From assembly GCA_964610765.1 (NCBI GenBank), contig CAZSWS010000025.1:1-33034 (forward strand): a DNA stretch of 33,034 bases, given 5' to 3'. A program made the translations under genes and the position numbers. Position 1 is the stretch's first letter, and every line of letters starts with the position of its first letter. This DNA comes from CAZSWS01 sp964610765. Lineage in GTDB: Bacteria; Bacteroidota; Bacteroidia; Bacteroidales; Tannerellaceae. The notes beneath the pieces are model-generated. The model saw only the letters and a program-made list of their open reading frames with translations. It was not told the origin of the DNA and did not search any database. Below are positions 25,868 through 33,034 of this stretch, in pieces.

Positions 25868-26695
25868 ATGGCAGTTTCAATGGCCGATATCCAAAAACTA
25901 CGCAAAATGACAGGCGCAGGTATGATGGATTGTAAAAAGGCACTGGAAGAATCCAATGGTGATTTTGAAAAAGCAGTAGAAATAATTCGTAAAAAAGGAC
26001 AAGCTGTTGCAGCTAAACGTTCAGATAGAGAAGCTTCTGAAGGTTGTGTGCTAGCTACCGATAAAGATGGATTTTCTGCTGTAGTTGCATTAAGATGCGA
26101 AACAGACTTTGTTGCTAAAAACGAAGAATTTATTGGCTTAACTCAAAAAATTCTAGACGTTGCAATGGATAAACAACCGGCAACCAAAGAAGATCTTTTA
26201 GCTCTTCCTTGTGAAGATGGTCGTTCTATTCAAGAACACATCATGGATCGCATTGGTGTAACTGGCGAGAAAATGGAATTAGGATATTATGAGTTTGTAA
26301 ATGGTGATACAACCGTATCTTATATACATCCGGGTAACAAACTAGCTTCCATCGTAGCATTCAACTTGGCTAATGTTGATCACCAAGTGGGCCGTGATAT
26401 CGCAATGCAAATTGCAGCTATGAACCCTGTTTCTATTTCAGTAGAAGGCGTTCCTGCTAAGATTGTTGAAACAGAAAAGGAAATAGCTCGTGATAAAGCA
26501 CGTCAAGCCGGTAAACCTGAAAACCTACTTGACCGTATTGCTGAAGGTGCTATGCAGAAGTTCTTTAAAGAAAACACCTTGTTACAACAAGATTTTGTGA
26601 AAGATGCAAAAATGAATATTGAGCAATACTTGCATCAGTACAACAAAGAACTGACTGTTACATCATTCAAACGAGTAACACTAAATGTAGAATAA
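25868..26695 (+). CDS. tsf: Elongation factor Ts
   Basis: A 275-residue EF-Ts, which exchanges GDP for GTP on EF-Tu. N-terminal UBA-like domain IQKLRKMTGAGMMDCKKALEES, then the core with LRCETDFVAKNEEF (the TDFV residues contact EF-Tu), and C-terminal subdomains. Length is in the usual range. It follows rpsB by 25 bases, the near-universal pairing, and ends the operon at a very strong terminator. Confidence 0.98.
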   Translation: MAVSMADIQKLRKMTGAGMMDCKKALEESNGDFEKAVEIIRKKGQAVAAKRSDREASEGCVLATDKDGFSAVVALRCETDFVAKNEEFIGLTQKILDVAMDKQPATKEDLLALPCEDGRSIQEHIMDRIGVTGEKMELGYYEFVNGDTTVSYIHPGNKLASIVAFNLANVDHQVGRDIAMQIAAMNPVSISVEGVPAKIVETEKEIARDKARQAGKPENLLDRIAEGAMQKFFKENTLLQQDFVKDAKMNIEQYLHQYNKELTVTSFKRVTLNVE

Positions 26696-26707
26696 TTCAT
26701 TCTATAG

Positions 26708-26760
26708 CATATATAAAAAGAGCGACTGAAGTATTAACTCAGTCGCTCTTTTTATATATG
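26708..26760. terminator. Bidirectional terminator between tsf and coaA
   Basis: A perfect 22-bp inverted repeat: arms 26708-26729 and 26739-26760 with a 9-base loop. The GC core AGAGCGACTGA/TCAGTCGCTCT is flanked by A5 and T5, so a T tract follows the core on either strand. It lies 12 bases after tsf and 14 before the coaA stop. Confidence 0.95.
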
Positions 26761-26774
26761 CATATTTGCGTATG

Positions 26775-27716
26775 TTATTTACGAAGCTTCACAAAGTCAA
26801 CCTGATGATTGATCCCTTTATGAAGTATCAAGTTTGCTCGTTCACGAGAAGGATGAATGTTTCTCCTCAAGTTTTTTAGGTTAATTTCTCTCCAGGCTGT
26901 CTTAGCCATTTTTAAAGCATCTTTTTCAGGAATATTACTAAAGCTATGAAAATAAGACCCCTGATCATTTATCGCTTTCCTCCTGAATTTCATAAACCTC
27001 GAAATATACCATTCTTCCAAAAGTTTTTCATCTGCCTCTACATAGATTGAGAAGTCCACATAGTCAGAGACAAAAACTCTGGGCTTTTCAGATGGATAAT
27101 CCATACCACTTTGTAACACGTTCAATCCCTCTAGTATAAGTATATCAGGCTGGTGAATTTTTGTAAACTTTCCGGGTACAATATCATACACATGATGAGA
27201 ATACTCAGGTACAAGCAGCTCTCCTTTGCCGGATTTCACATCTTTCACAAACTCCAGTAGCCGCTTGATATCGTATGATTGGGGGAATCCCTTTTTAAGC
27301 ATTAATCCTCTTTCCTCCAATATAGCATTGGGGTATAGAAAACCATCTGTAGTGATTAGCTCAACATTTGCATGCTCGGCTCTTTTACTTAATAAAGCTT
27401 GTAACACCCGTGCAGTTGTACTTTTACCAACAGAAACACTTCCGGCAATGGTGATGATAAACGGTATTTTCTCTCTTTTCTCTTTCAAGAATGCGCGCAT
27501 CACCATTTGGCGATTGATACGAGCAGATACAAAAAAGGTGAGAAGTCGGGAAAGGGGGAGGTAAATGTCTGTAACTTCATCAATAGAAAGCTCGTCGTCA
27601 ATCCCTTGCAGCATCTCTATTTCTTCTTCAGATAGGGTCATTGGTTCCGAATCCCTTAAATCTGCCCATTCTTCACGTGTAAAAATAAGATACGGACTGT
27701 TTGGTAGTGAGCTCAT
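26775..27716 (-). CDS. coaA: Pantothenate kinase, type I
   Basis: A 313-residue prokaryotic (type I, CoaA) pantothenate kinase, the first step of coenzyme A synthesis. The P-loop GSVSVGKST is at 92-100. Further family features are TTDGFLYPN, the KGFPQSYD segment, VPEYSHHVYDIVPG and ILEGLNVLQSG. Type I enzymes are usually feedback-inhibited by CoA; the conserved PanK surroundings suggest that this holds, but I cannot verify it. A -7 match lies just upstream. It is convergent with tsf and divergent from the TetR gene. Confidence 0.96.
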   Translation of the reverse strand: MSSLPNSPYLIFTREEWADLRDSEPMTLSEEEIEMLQGIDDELSIDEVTDIYLPLSRLLTFFVSARINRQMVMRAFLKEKREKIPFIITIAGSVSVGKSTTARVLQALLSKRAEHANVELITTDGFLYPNAILEERGLMLKKGFPQSYDIKRLLEFVKDVKSGKGELLVPEYSHHVYDIVPGKFTKIHQPDILILEGLNVLQSGMDYPSEKPRVFVSDYVDFSIYVEADEKLLEEWYISRFMKFRRKAINDQGSYFHSFSNIPEKDALKMAKTAWREINLKNLRRNIHPSRERANLILHKGINHQVDFVKLRK

Positions 27717-27739
27717 ATAAATGTTGTGTTATTTTAAGG

Positions 27740-27747
27740 CAAATATA
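27740..27747 (-). promoter_or_regulatory. -7 element of coaA
   Basis: On the minus strand this reads TATATTTG, an exact TAnnTTTG match 23 bases before the coaA ATG. No clear -33 TTTG. Confidence 0.5.
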
Positions 27748-27843
27748 AGCTATTAAAATGAATAATAGAAGTTCTCGTAAATTTATCGGAATCAACCAAA
27801 TCCAATCTTTCTACATTAATTAACTCCTTTTATTTTGCCATTA

Positions 27844-27881
27844 TTAAACAACTGTTTAAGTTTGCTTAAACGATTGTTTAA
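27844..27881. promoter_or_regulatory. Interlocking palindromic operator upstream of the TetR gene
   Basis: Two copies of TTAAAC-N4-GTTTAA (27844-27859 and 27866-27881) are offset by exactly 22 bp, and the halves facing each other form a third palindrome, GTTTAAG-TTTG-CTTAAAC (27854-27871). The cluster ends directly at the ATG at 27882. TTATTTTG (27830-27837), one mismatch from TAnnTTTG, would put the transcription start at its left edge. Autorepression by the TetR protein is the simple reading. Confidence 0.75.
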
Positions 27882-28502
27882 ATGATAGACAAAATGAAAC
27901 CTAAGACAGAAGTAAGTGCGCGGATTCTTGATGTAGCACGCGAACTATTTATAGCCAACGGCTATTCAGGAACCAGTGTAAGAGACATAGCTTCAGCCTC
28001 AAGCGCTAATGTAGCACACATCAAGTATTATTATGAATCAAAGTCTAAACTGTTTGAAATCATTTTTGATGAAGCATTCGACATACTGGTTGATAGGGTT
28101 TTCTCAACATTCAATTCCAATTTGCCATTTTATGAAATGATTGAGCAATGGATACATGTCTATTATGAACTACTGCCTCAATATCCTCAAATTCCGCTTT
28201 TTGTCTTAAATGAAATAAGCCATAACCCGGAAGCTTTGGTTGAAAAGATAAACAAAAAAAATCCTCAGGAAATTTTTACAAAATTATCTCTAAGATTAGA
28301 AGAAGAGATAGCCAAAGGGACAGTCAAAAATGTACCTCCTGTTGACTTAGGTTTAAACATTCTTTCCCTATGTGTCTTTCCTTTTATGTTCTCCAAATTT
28401 GCAATGCACATTGCTGATAAAACAGATAGTGAGTATTATACCATGATAGAAAGCCATAAAAGACACGTAGTAGACTTTGTAATAAGCGCACTAAAACCCT
28501 GA
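27882..28502 (+). CDS. TetR-family transcriptional regulator
   Basis: A 206-residue TetR/AcrR-type repressor. The N-terminal HTH is clear: ARILDVARELFIANGYSGTS, VRDIASASSANVAHIKYYYE and SKSKLFEIIFDEAF (about 13-65). The C-terminal ligand-binding half (66-206) is helical and not recognisable to a specific ligand class. The start is ATG 27882; ATG 27894 (MKPKTEV) is possible and would leave 12 bases between the operator and the start. It precedes the double-activase gene by 46 bases on the same strand, so it may control that gene as well as itself; coaA is divergent. Confidence 0.9.
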   Translation: MIDKMKPKTEVSARILDVARELFIANGYSGTSVRDIASASSANVAHIKYYYESKSKLFEIIFDEAFDILVDRVFSTFNSNLPFYEMIEQWIHVYYELLPQYPQIPLFVLNEISHNPEALVEKINKKNPQEIFTKLSLRLEEEIAKGTVKNVPPVDLGLNILSLCVFPFMFSKFAMHIADKTDSEYYTMIESHKRHVVDFVISALKP

Positions 28503-28548
28503 TTATTTTTAATTTAAATAGATGCCATTTTATAAATAAATAGTTTTT

Positions 28549-31500
28549 ATGAAAGCGAAAGATGTATATAGAATAGGAATTGACATTGGCTCTACTACAT
28601 TAAAGGTAGTCATGCTAGATAGCAGAAATCAACTCGTACGCCGAGTTTATAAACGTCACCAAGCCAATTTCAATCAACTATTGGCTGAAGAGCTTTTGGC
28701 TATTAATAGTTCAACACCTCATGCTGCATTCACTGTCAGCATTACAGGATCTGCCGGAATGGGCGTATCAGAGCGTACAGGCATTCCCTTTATACAAGAA
28801 GTAGTTGCATCTATCAACGTAGTGCAGCAAGAATATCCAACAATACATACCTTGATTGATTTAGGGGGTGAAGATGCTAAGATTGTTTTTTTTCCGGAAG
28901 GCAAACAGCCTGAAATACGGATGAATGGAAGTTGTGCAGGTGGGACGGGAGCTTTTATCGATCAGATGGCTGACTTGATGAATATCCACATCGAAGAATT
29001 GGCAGAACAAGCACTTCATTACAAAAAAATATACCCTGTTGCCTCACGATGTGGTGTGTTTGCACGAACAGATGTACAGAATCTGATTGCACGCAATGTT
29101 CCCACAGCAGATATTGCGATGTCTATATTCCACACGGTTGCTTTACAGACCGTAACCACTCTTTCCAGAGGTAGCGAGATGCATCCCGGAATTTTATGCA
29201 TAGGTGGTCCGTTAACTTTTATTCCGGCATTACGCAATGCATTTAGAAATGTACTAAATGTTGCCGAATCTGATTTGCAACTGTCAGACTATGGTGAATA
29301 TTTTCCGGCTTGGGGTGCTGCTTTAAGCAATTTAGAAAATCAAACACTACAGGATTTACAGGTGCTTATAGAGAAGTTAGCCAATAAGAACTTTTCGCAT
29401 AATGAATCACTTCCTTCGTTGTTTAATTCCGAAAAAGAATATGCAACTTGGAAAGCTACACGAAATATAAAACCCCTCCGTCATACTGAGTTAAGATTCG
29501 GAGAACATATAGATTGTTTTTTAGGAATAGACTCCGGATCAACCACTAGCAAAATATTAGTAATGGATAGTCAGGAAAACATCCTTTACTCATTCTATGA
29601 CTCTAACGAAGGGAACCCTTTAAAAAAAGTAATAGAAGGCTTACAGAATTTTTATGATGAGACGAGCAAAAAAGGATGCCGGATAAACTTTCTCTCTTCA
29701 GCTGTCACGGGCTATGGGGAAGATCTGGTTAAGTCGGCACTGAATCTGGATTATGGTATCGTTGAAACAATGGCTCATCTTTCCGGAGCTCAATATGTAG
29801 ACCCCAAAGTGTCGTTTGTGTTGGATATTGGGGGGCAGGATATGAAATCCATTTTTACTGATAAAGGTCTGATTGCTAATATTGAGTTAAATGAAGCTTG
29901 CTCGTCCGGCTGTGGATCTTTTCTGCAAAATTTTGCATCTACGATGAATATGACACTTGCCGAATTTACCCAAGCTGCTTGCTTAGCTAAGCATCCCGGC
30001 GATTTAGGTTCCAGATGTACGGTTTTTATGAATTCGAAGGTCAAGCAACTACTTCGTGAAAATGCTTCATTGGGAGATATAGCTGCCGGACTATCTTATT
30101 CAGTAGTAAAAAACTGCCTGTTTAAAGTGCTGAAAATTTCCAATTTGAATCACTTAGGCGAACACATTGTTGTTCAAGGAGGAACTTTCCGCAACGATGC
30201 AGTCTATCGAGCGATGGAATTACTTTCAGGAAAATCTATCTCGTCAACTGACTCTCCCGAACTAATGGGAGCGCTGGGTGCTGCTCTTTATGCCCGCAAA
30301 ATGTGGCTGAATAATAAACAACAGACCGGTTTTTCAGGAAAAGAGGCTTTGCCTTCCCCCGAGCATATACAAACCAAAGAACTACAATGTAAAGGATGTG
30401 CCAATCAATGCTCGATACTTCGTTTTAAATTTGAAAACGGCAATACAAGCTATGCCGGCAACAAATGCGAGAAGGTATTCTTCAACAAAGGGTCTGCACC
30501 CCAAAAAGGATATAATGCTTTTGATGAGAAGAATAAGATACTATTCAATCGAACCACTGAGTCATTATCACAGCCAAAACAAACCATTGGCATTCCCAGG
30601 GTGTTAAATATGTACGAGAACTATCCATTCTGGCATACACTTTTTACTGCCTGTGGCATGCAAGTCGTACTTTCTTCTGAATCTAATTTTTCTTTGTATC
30701 AAAAAGGGGTAGGGCATATCATGTCTGATAACATTTGCTTCCCGGCCAAGTTAGTTCATGGTCATATCCTTGATTTAGTCAATCAACACGTCAATCGAAT
30801 TTTCTACCCCATCGTTATCAAAGAAGAAAAAGAGCTAAAACACTCCAACAATTCATTCAACTGTCCCATCGTAAGCGGCTATCCCGATGTCGTCAGAAGT
30901 TCAATGGAACCGGAAGAGAAATATGGGATTCCTTTCGACAAGCCCGTTATTACGTTCAGCAATAACCAAGCACTCAAAAAAGCCTGCTATCACTATTTGA
31001 AGCAGTTGGGTGTTTCAACAGCAGTGTTCAATACAGCGTTTGACAAAGCATTGCATGAACGCAAAGAAACGCTTCGCCGACTAATCGGAGATCAACGCAA
31101 ACTCTTTGATAAGTTGGTGAGCGAGCAAAAGCTCATTTTTGTAGTAGCCGGTCGTCCATACCATGCCGATCCTCTGGTCAATCAAAAAGTCGGGCAAATA
31201 CTGTCTGACATGGGCGTGAATGTGTTTACGGACGATATTTTCCGCCATCATCCAGACCAAGGATTTGGCAAACTCAACATTGTAAGCCAATGGTCCTATT
31301 GCAATCGGGTAGTACAAGCAGCCATGGAAGTGGCTAAATTGCCCTCAAATGTACAAATGGTACAACTCAACTCATTTGGATGTGGTCCGGACTCATTCTT
31401 TATGGACGAGACGGGCGAAATACTGAAACAAGCCGGCAAAAACCATACTTTGCTGCGTATTGACGAAATAGCCTCACCCGGATCAATCCGCTTGCGGATG

Positions 31501-32790
31501 CGTTCGTTAATTGAATCGCTAAAAGTATCCGGTATATCAAACACTCTGCCTTCGACTTCATATAAATCTTATGAGGTAGGGTATAAAAAAGAAGACCGAA
31601 AAAAAACAATTATTGCCCCTTGGTTTTCTGATTTCATTTCGCCGTTTGTTCCGGCAATCGGTGAACTGGCTGGATATAAAATTGTCAATCTGCCACCAAC
31701 CACAAAAGAAACGGCTGAATTGGGGCTGGTATACGGTCATAATGAGGTTTGTTATCCATCAACCCTCGTTTTGGGTGATATCATTTCGGCACTACAATCG
31801 GGCGACTATGATTTGGACAATATTGTCGTTGCGATAACTCAGACAGGGGGACAATGTCGGGCAACCAACTATCTGTCGCAAATCAAATCGGGACTTGAAA
31901 ATGCCGGATATACAAATCTTCCGGTTTTAGTCATATCAACCGGTGCAGTCTATCAAAACAATCAAAAAGCATTTAAAGTACCCGTTGTTAAGCTAATCAA
32001 CATCCTGGTTTATGCTCTTCTATATGCCGATGCAGTGAATCAGATGTATAGTTCGACAGTCGTTCGAGAAATAAAAAAAGGAGAATCTCTAGGGTTGTTC
32101 AACTTTTATATCGAACGTGGAGTAGAGGCAGTCAAAAAGAATAACTACCAAACCCTCTTAGCACTATTAAATCAAGCAGTCGATGATTTTAACTGGATTC
32201 CTGTTCAGGAAAAAACATTTGAAAAGATAGGATTGATTGGTGAAATTTACGTGAAATATAATAACTATGGGCAAGCACATATTACTGAATGGTTGCGCCG
32301 ACAAAACATGGAAGTGCTTACGCCACCCATCATGGACTTTGTGATGCAATACTTTGTGAACTCAGAAGTAAACGTAAAAAACGGAGTGAATAGAGAGGGA
32401 ATATTTCAACAATTTTTCAAACCCGCAGCATGGAAATACATGAATAGTCGGATAGATAAAGTAGAGAAAATCATGAGTCGCTATCGTTTTTATACACCAT
32501 CTGAGTCTATTTATACGAAAGCAAAACATGCTTCTGAAATATTAGATCTCTCTAATCAGTTTGGTGAAGGCTGGTGCATTGCAGCCGAAGTAGCCGGGTA
32601 TGCACGCCGAGCAATCAACAGGGTAGTCTGTGTACAACCTTTTGGATGTATAGCCAATCACGTAGTAGCTAAAGGAATAGAAAAGCGACTGAAAAAGTAC
32701 TATCCTGAAATGAATCTGCTCTATTTAGATATTGATGGAGGAATGGCCAAGGTAAATTTACAAAACAGGCTTCATTTTTTAATTAGCTAA
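28549..32790 (+). CDS. Double-activase 2-hydroxyacyl-CoA dehydratase-related protein
   Basis: A 1413-residue fusion of the BadF/BadG/HgdC type. The first ASKHA ATPase domain (about 8-255) has GIDIGSTTLK, LIDLGGEDAK, Cys129 (NGSCAGGTG) and Cys168 (SRCGVFA). The second (about 325-590) has GIDSGSTTSK, VLDIGGQDMK, Cys451 and Cys490 (SRCTVF). In both, the Cys pair is 39 apart, the same as the [4Fe-4S] ligands C127/C166 of Acidaminococcus HgdC. Then come four cysteines (614, 617, 621, 640), a DUF2229 region (about 675-880, with SDNICFPAKLVHGH) and a C-terminal part related to dehydratase subunits (about 1020-1190, with NEVCYPSTLVLGD and TQTGGQCRATNY). HgdC proteins drive ATP-dependent electron transfer to dehydratases. 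The substrate of this fused form, common in anaerobes, is not known to me, and no separate dehydratase gene lies nearby. Confidence 0.88.
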   Translation: MKAKDVYRIGIDIGSTTLKVVMLDSRNQLVRRVYKRHQANFNQLLAEELLAINSSTPHAAFTVSITGSAGMGVSERTGIPFIQEVVASINVVQQEYPTIHTLIDLGGEDAKIVFFPEGKQPEIRMNGSCAGGTGAFIDQMADLMNIHIEELAEQALHYKKIYPVASRCGVFARTDVQNLIARNVPTADIAMSIFHTVALQTVTTLSRGSEMHPGILCIGGPLTFIPALRNAFRNVLNVAESDLQLSDYGEYFPAWGAALSNLENQTLQDLQVLIEKLANKNFSHNESLPSLFNSEKEYATWKATRNIKPLRHTELRFGEHIDCFLGIDSGSTTSKILVMDSQENILYSFYDSNEGNPLKKVIEGLQNFYDETSKKGCRINFLSSAVTGYGEDLVKSALNLDYGIVETMAHLSGAQYVDPKVSFVLDIGGQDMKSIFTDKGLIANIELNEACSSGCGSFLQNFASTMNMTLAEFTQAACLAKHPGDLGSRCTVFMNSKVKQLLRENASLGDIAAGLSYSVVKNCLFKVLKISNLNHLGEHIVVQGGTFRNDAVYRAMELLSGKSISSTDSPELMGALGAALYARKMWLNNKQQTGFSGKEALPSPEHIQTKELQCKGCANQCSILRFKFENGNTSYAGNKCEKVFFNKGSAPQKGYNAFDEKNKILFNRTTESLSQPKQTIGIPRVLNMYENYPFWHTLFTACGMQVVLSSESNFSLYQKGVGHIMSDNICFPAKLVHGHILDLVNQHVNRIFYPIVIKEEKELKHSNNSFNCPIVSGYPDVVRSSMEPEEKYGIPFDKPVITFSNNQALKKACYHYLKQLGVSTAVFNTAFDKALHERKETLRRLIGDQRKLFDKLVSEQKLIFVVAGRPYHADPLVNQKVGQILSDMGVNVFTDDIFRHHPDQGFGKLNIVSQWSYCNRVVQAAMEVAKLPSNVQMVQLNSFGCGPDSFFMDETGEILKQAGKNHTLLRIDEIASPGSIRLRMRSLIESLKVSGISNTLPSTSYKSYEVGYKKEDRKKTIIAPWFSDFISPFVPAIGELAGYKIVNLPPTTKETAELGLVYGHNEVCYPSTLVLGDIISALQSGDYDLDNIVVAITQTGGQCRATNYLSQIKSGLENAGYTNLPVLVISTGAVYQNNQKAFKVPVVKLINILVYALLYADAVNQMYSSTVVREIKKGESLGLFNFYIERGVEAVKKNNYQTLLALLNQAVDDFNWIPVQEKTFEKIGLIGEIYVKYNNYGQAHITEWLRRQNMEVLTPPIMDFVMQYFVNSEVNVKNGVNREGIFQQFFKPAAWKYMNSRIDKVEKIMSRYRFYTPSESIYTKAKHASEILDLSNQFGEGWCIAAEVAGYARRAINRVVCVQPFGCIANHVVAKGIEKRLKKYYPEMNLLYLDIDGGMAKVNLQNRLHFLIS

Positions 32791-32903
32791 CTACAAAAAG
32801 AAAACATCCTCATCATTTCTAGTAGCAAAAATCAAAGCTCAAAAAGAGGGATTTCACTTTTTTGAAAAATGAATCTTTCGTAATATACAGACTATCAGAG
32901 AAT

Positions 32904-32991
32904 AAAAAAGACAGTAGTCAATCTAAAAAAAGACTATATTGAATTTGAAAAAAGACTACTGTGTTTTTACAAAAAGACTATAGACTTTTTA
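32904..32991 (+). repeat. Four tandem 22-bp repeats with A6-GAC(TA) core
   Basis: The core AAAAAAGAC, followed by TA in three of four, recurs with its G at 32910, 32932, 32954 and 32976, exactly 22 bp apart. The remaining halves of the units diverge. Units 1 and 3 can pair (ACAGTAGTC with GACTACTGT), and unit 4 provides the left arm of the terminator that follows. A further GACTAT stands at 32890, out of phase. Confidence 0.7.
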
Positions 32992-33015
32992 CTAAATCTC
33001 TATAGTCTTTTTTTT
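32971..33015 (+). terminator. Intrinsic terminator downstream of the double-activase gene
   Basis: AAAAAGACTATAGA (32971-32984) pairs perfectly with TCTATAGTCTTTTT (32999-33012), 14-base loop, T tract to 33015. It lies 180 bases after the stop codon; the A5 on the left arm would let it work on the opposite strand too. Confidence 0.85.
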
Positions 33016-33034
33016 GCCCGAATTTAGCTGTGTC

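Noticed and set aside
32904..32991. CRISPR array
   Set aside because: The repeated core is only 9-11 bp with a 22-bp period and no unique spacers of constant 30-40 bp; no cas gene in the window.

Overview
The window is ordinary chromosomal DNA from a member of the order Bacteroidales, most likely a Bacteroides-like organism with AT-rich DNA. The case rests on several independent signs: sigma-ABfr type promoters (TTTG, then TAnnTTTG), start sites without Shine-Dalgarno sequences, a hybrid two-component system next to glycoside hydrolases, the long (615-residue) form of IspG, a class III fructose-1,6-bisphosphatase, a B12-dependent ribonucleotide reductase, and r-protein and DnaA sequences that read as Bacteroides-type. 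The species cannot be fixed from sequence reading alone.

Layout. (1) 37-6987: a small alpha-mannan degradation locus. A GH76 endo-mannanase lipoprotein and a GH125 exo-mannosidase are co-transcribed leftward, and a 1354-residue hybrid two-component sensor/regulator diverges rightward. No SusC/SusD pair lies inside the window; it may lie beyond the left edge. (2) 7444-11618: dnaA followed by the class II ribonucleotide reductase nrdJ, each with its own intrinsic terminator. (3) 11836-21183: a long rightward run of housekeeping genes: rpoN, a PAP2-like membrane protein, gcvH, purE, ispG, then (from a new promoter) dut, a TPR protein, a DUF4292 lipoprotein and an EnvC-type LytM protein. The last three look like an envelope module. 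(4) 21328-23698: fbp and a small BamE-like lipoprotein, closed by a strong terminator. (5) 23848-26760: the rplM-rpsI-rpsB-tsf translation operon with a textbook promoter and a highly structured 5' leader, closed by a perfect 22-bp inverted repeat shared with the convergent coaA. (6) 27844-32790: a TetR regulator preceded by interlocking palindromes, followed by a 1413-residue protein with two 2-hydroxyacyl-CoA dehydratase activase domains. (7) 32791-33034: non-coding, with four 22-bp-spaced A6-GAC(TA) direct repeats merging into a terminator.

No CRISPR array, insertion sequence, phage, tRNA or rRNA was seen. The signals most worth following are non-coding: the rplM leader structure, the TetR operator cluster and the 22-bp repeat array. 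The main protein-level oddities are the double activase protein, altered H-box and G1-box residues in the hybrid sensor kinase, and degenerate active sites in the PAP2-like and LytM proteins.
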